Source: Batrachochytrium dendrobatidis JAM81
Taxonomy: Eukaryota > Chytridiomycota > Chytridiomycetes > Rhizophydiales
NCBI RefSeq assembly: GCF_000203795.2
Contig: NW_006281105.1
Span: forward strand, 806,001-870,000
DNA length: 64,000 nucleotides
Reading direction: 5' to 3'
Positions within the stretch are counted from its first letter, which is position 1; each line of letters begins with the position of its first letter. The translations under genes and the position numbers were made by a program. Positions 63,421-64,000 of the stretch are shown here, piece by piece. The notes below the pieces were generated by a model. It saw only the letters and a program-made list of their open reading frames with translations. It was not told where the DNA came from and did not search any database.

Positions 63421-64000
63421 CTAACGACGGGGCATGCCACGACCACGACCACGCATGGGTGGTCCTGCCTGGGGTTTTTCGGCTTGAGGATTCTTGACAG
63501 TTTCGTCAACAGACAGAATCAAGCAGGCAGCTTCAGTAGCAGAGGTAATCATATTAACCTTGACCAATGCTGGTTCCCATACAAACTTTTTGTAATTGTC
63601 TGCAATCGATTCAGATTCCATGTCTACTCCATACCACATACCACCTAGTAAAGTATCACATTCATATTTAATAAGCATGCCTGTAAGAATTTTGACAATG
63701 ATCAGCTTAACTAGGATGAATACTAGATTAGCATACCTTGAGCATGTTTCTGTCGAAGCTTGTTGAGGATGTCTGTTGCATCAAATCCTGCATTATCACA
63801 GAGTTGACGGGGAATAACCTCGAGAGCCTTGGCAAAAGACGCAATAATCATTTGCTGCTTGCCCTCGACAGAGCGAGAATATTGACGGAGGTATTTGGAA
63901 AGCTCCATCTAGATATATCAGTATTGCAATAAACCAAGCAAGTCAGCACACGCCATGAAAGTTTACACAAGCAACAATAGTCAATTGCATACCTCGGTAG
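63421..64000 (-). CDS. CCT7: Chaperonin CCT subunit eta, 5' part outside window
   Basis: C-terminal end of the eta subunit of the cytosolic TRiC/CCT chaperonin, which folds actin, tubulin and WD40 proteins. Visible exons: >64000-63993, 63908-63737, 63644-63421 (stop TAG at 63421-63423). The sequence [63 protein letters not shown] and SVDETVKNP, ending in a Gly/Arg-rich [10 protein letters not shown] tail, is diagnostic of eta among the eight paralogues. Each visible junction keeps frame with GT-AG borders. The apical and N-terminal equatorial domains lie beyond the right edge. Confidence 0.95.

Overview
The window is nuclear DNA of a flagellated (zoosporic) fungus, most likely a chytrid of the Batrachochytrium/Rhizophydiales kind. 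The evidence is AT-rich DNA, about 99 short spliceosomal introns (mostly 55-130 nt) that I could place by reading-frame continuity, fungal genes (SPA2, ERG25, a cytochrome-b5 front-end desaturase, lipin/PAH1), and cilium genes that non-flagellated fungi lack (IFT38/CLUAP1, ARL3, a CEP95-like protein, a dynein heavy-chain family protein). The species call is inference. No tRNA, rRNA, CRISPR array or intact transposon was seen.

Layout from left to right: a dynein heavy-chain-like gene, open at the left edge (+, 1-11964); ERG25 sterol C4-methyl oxidase (-); cardiolipin synthase CRD1 (+) tail-to-tail with RNase H2 subunit B (-); a Ki-67-like FHA/PP1-binding protein (+); mitochondrial glycine-cleavage T protein (+); SPA2 polarity scaffold (+); ARL3 GTPase (-); an Sds3/Dep1-type Sin3-HDAC subunit (-); a CEP95-like protein (-) divergent from IFT38 (+); an SH3-WW-RasGEF protein (+); a front-end fatty acid desaturase (-); a Q-rich unknown (-); a 2.2-kb region with a degenerate gene and an inverted partial copy of it; an EF-hand protein (-); a Myb/SANT-like poly-alanine protein (-); NBS1/nibrin (-); lipin phosphatidate phosphatase (-); and the 3' end of CCT7 (-), cut by the right edge.

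Functional themes: cilium/zoospore biology (dynein-like, ARL3, CEP95-like, IFT38), genome maintenance and chromosomes (RNase H2B with a PIP box, Ki-67-like, NBS1, Sds3), membrane lipids (ERG25, CRD1, desaturase, lipin), and polarity/signalling (SPA2, RasGEF). Coordinates of intron-containing genes span first to last coding base; exons are listed in each entry and were checked for frame continuity.

The items most worth a second look are: a dynein heavy chain whose AAA1 and AAA4 nucleotide sites are destroyed; a Ki-67-type protein outside animals; a textbook U12-type AT-AC intron plus a one-base homopolymer frameshift in the CEP95-like gene; three GC-AG introns; and a recent inverted duplication of an unidentified, possibly kinase-like gene.
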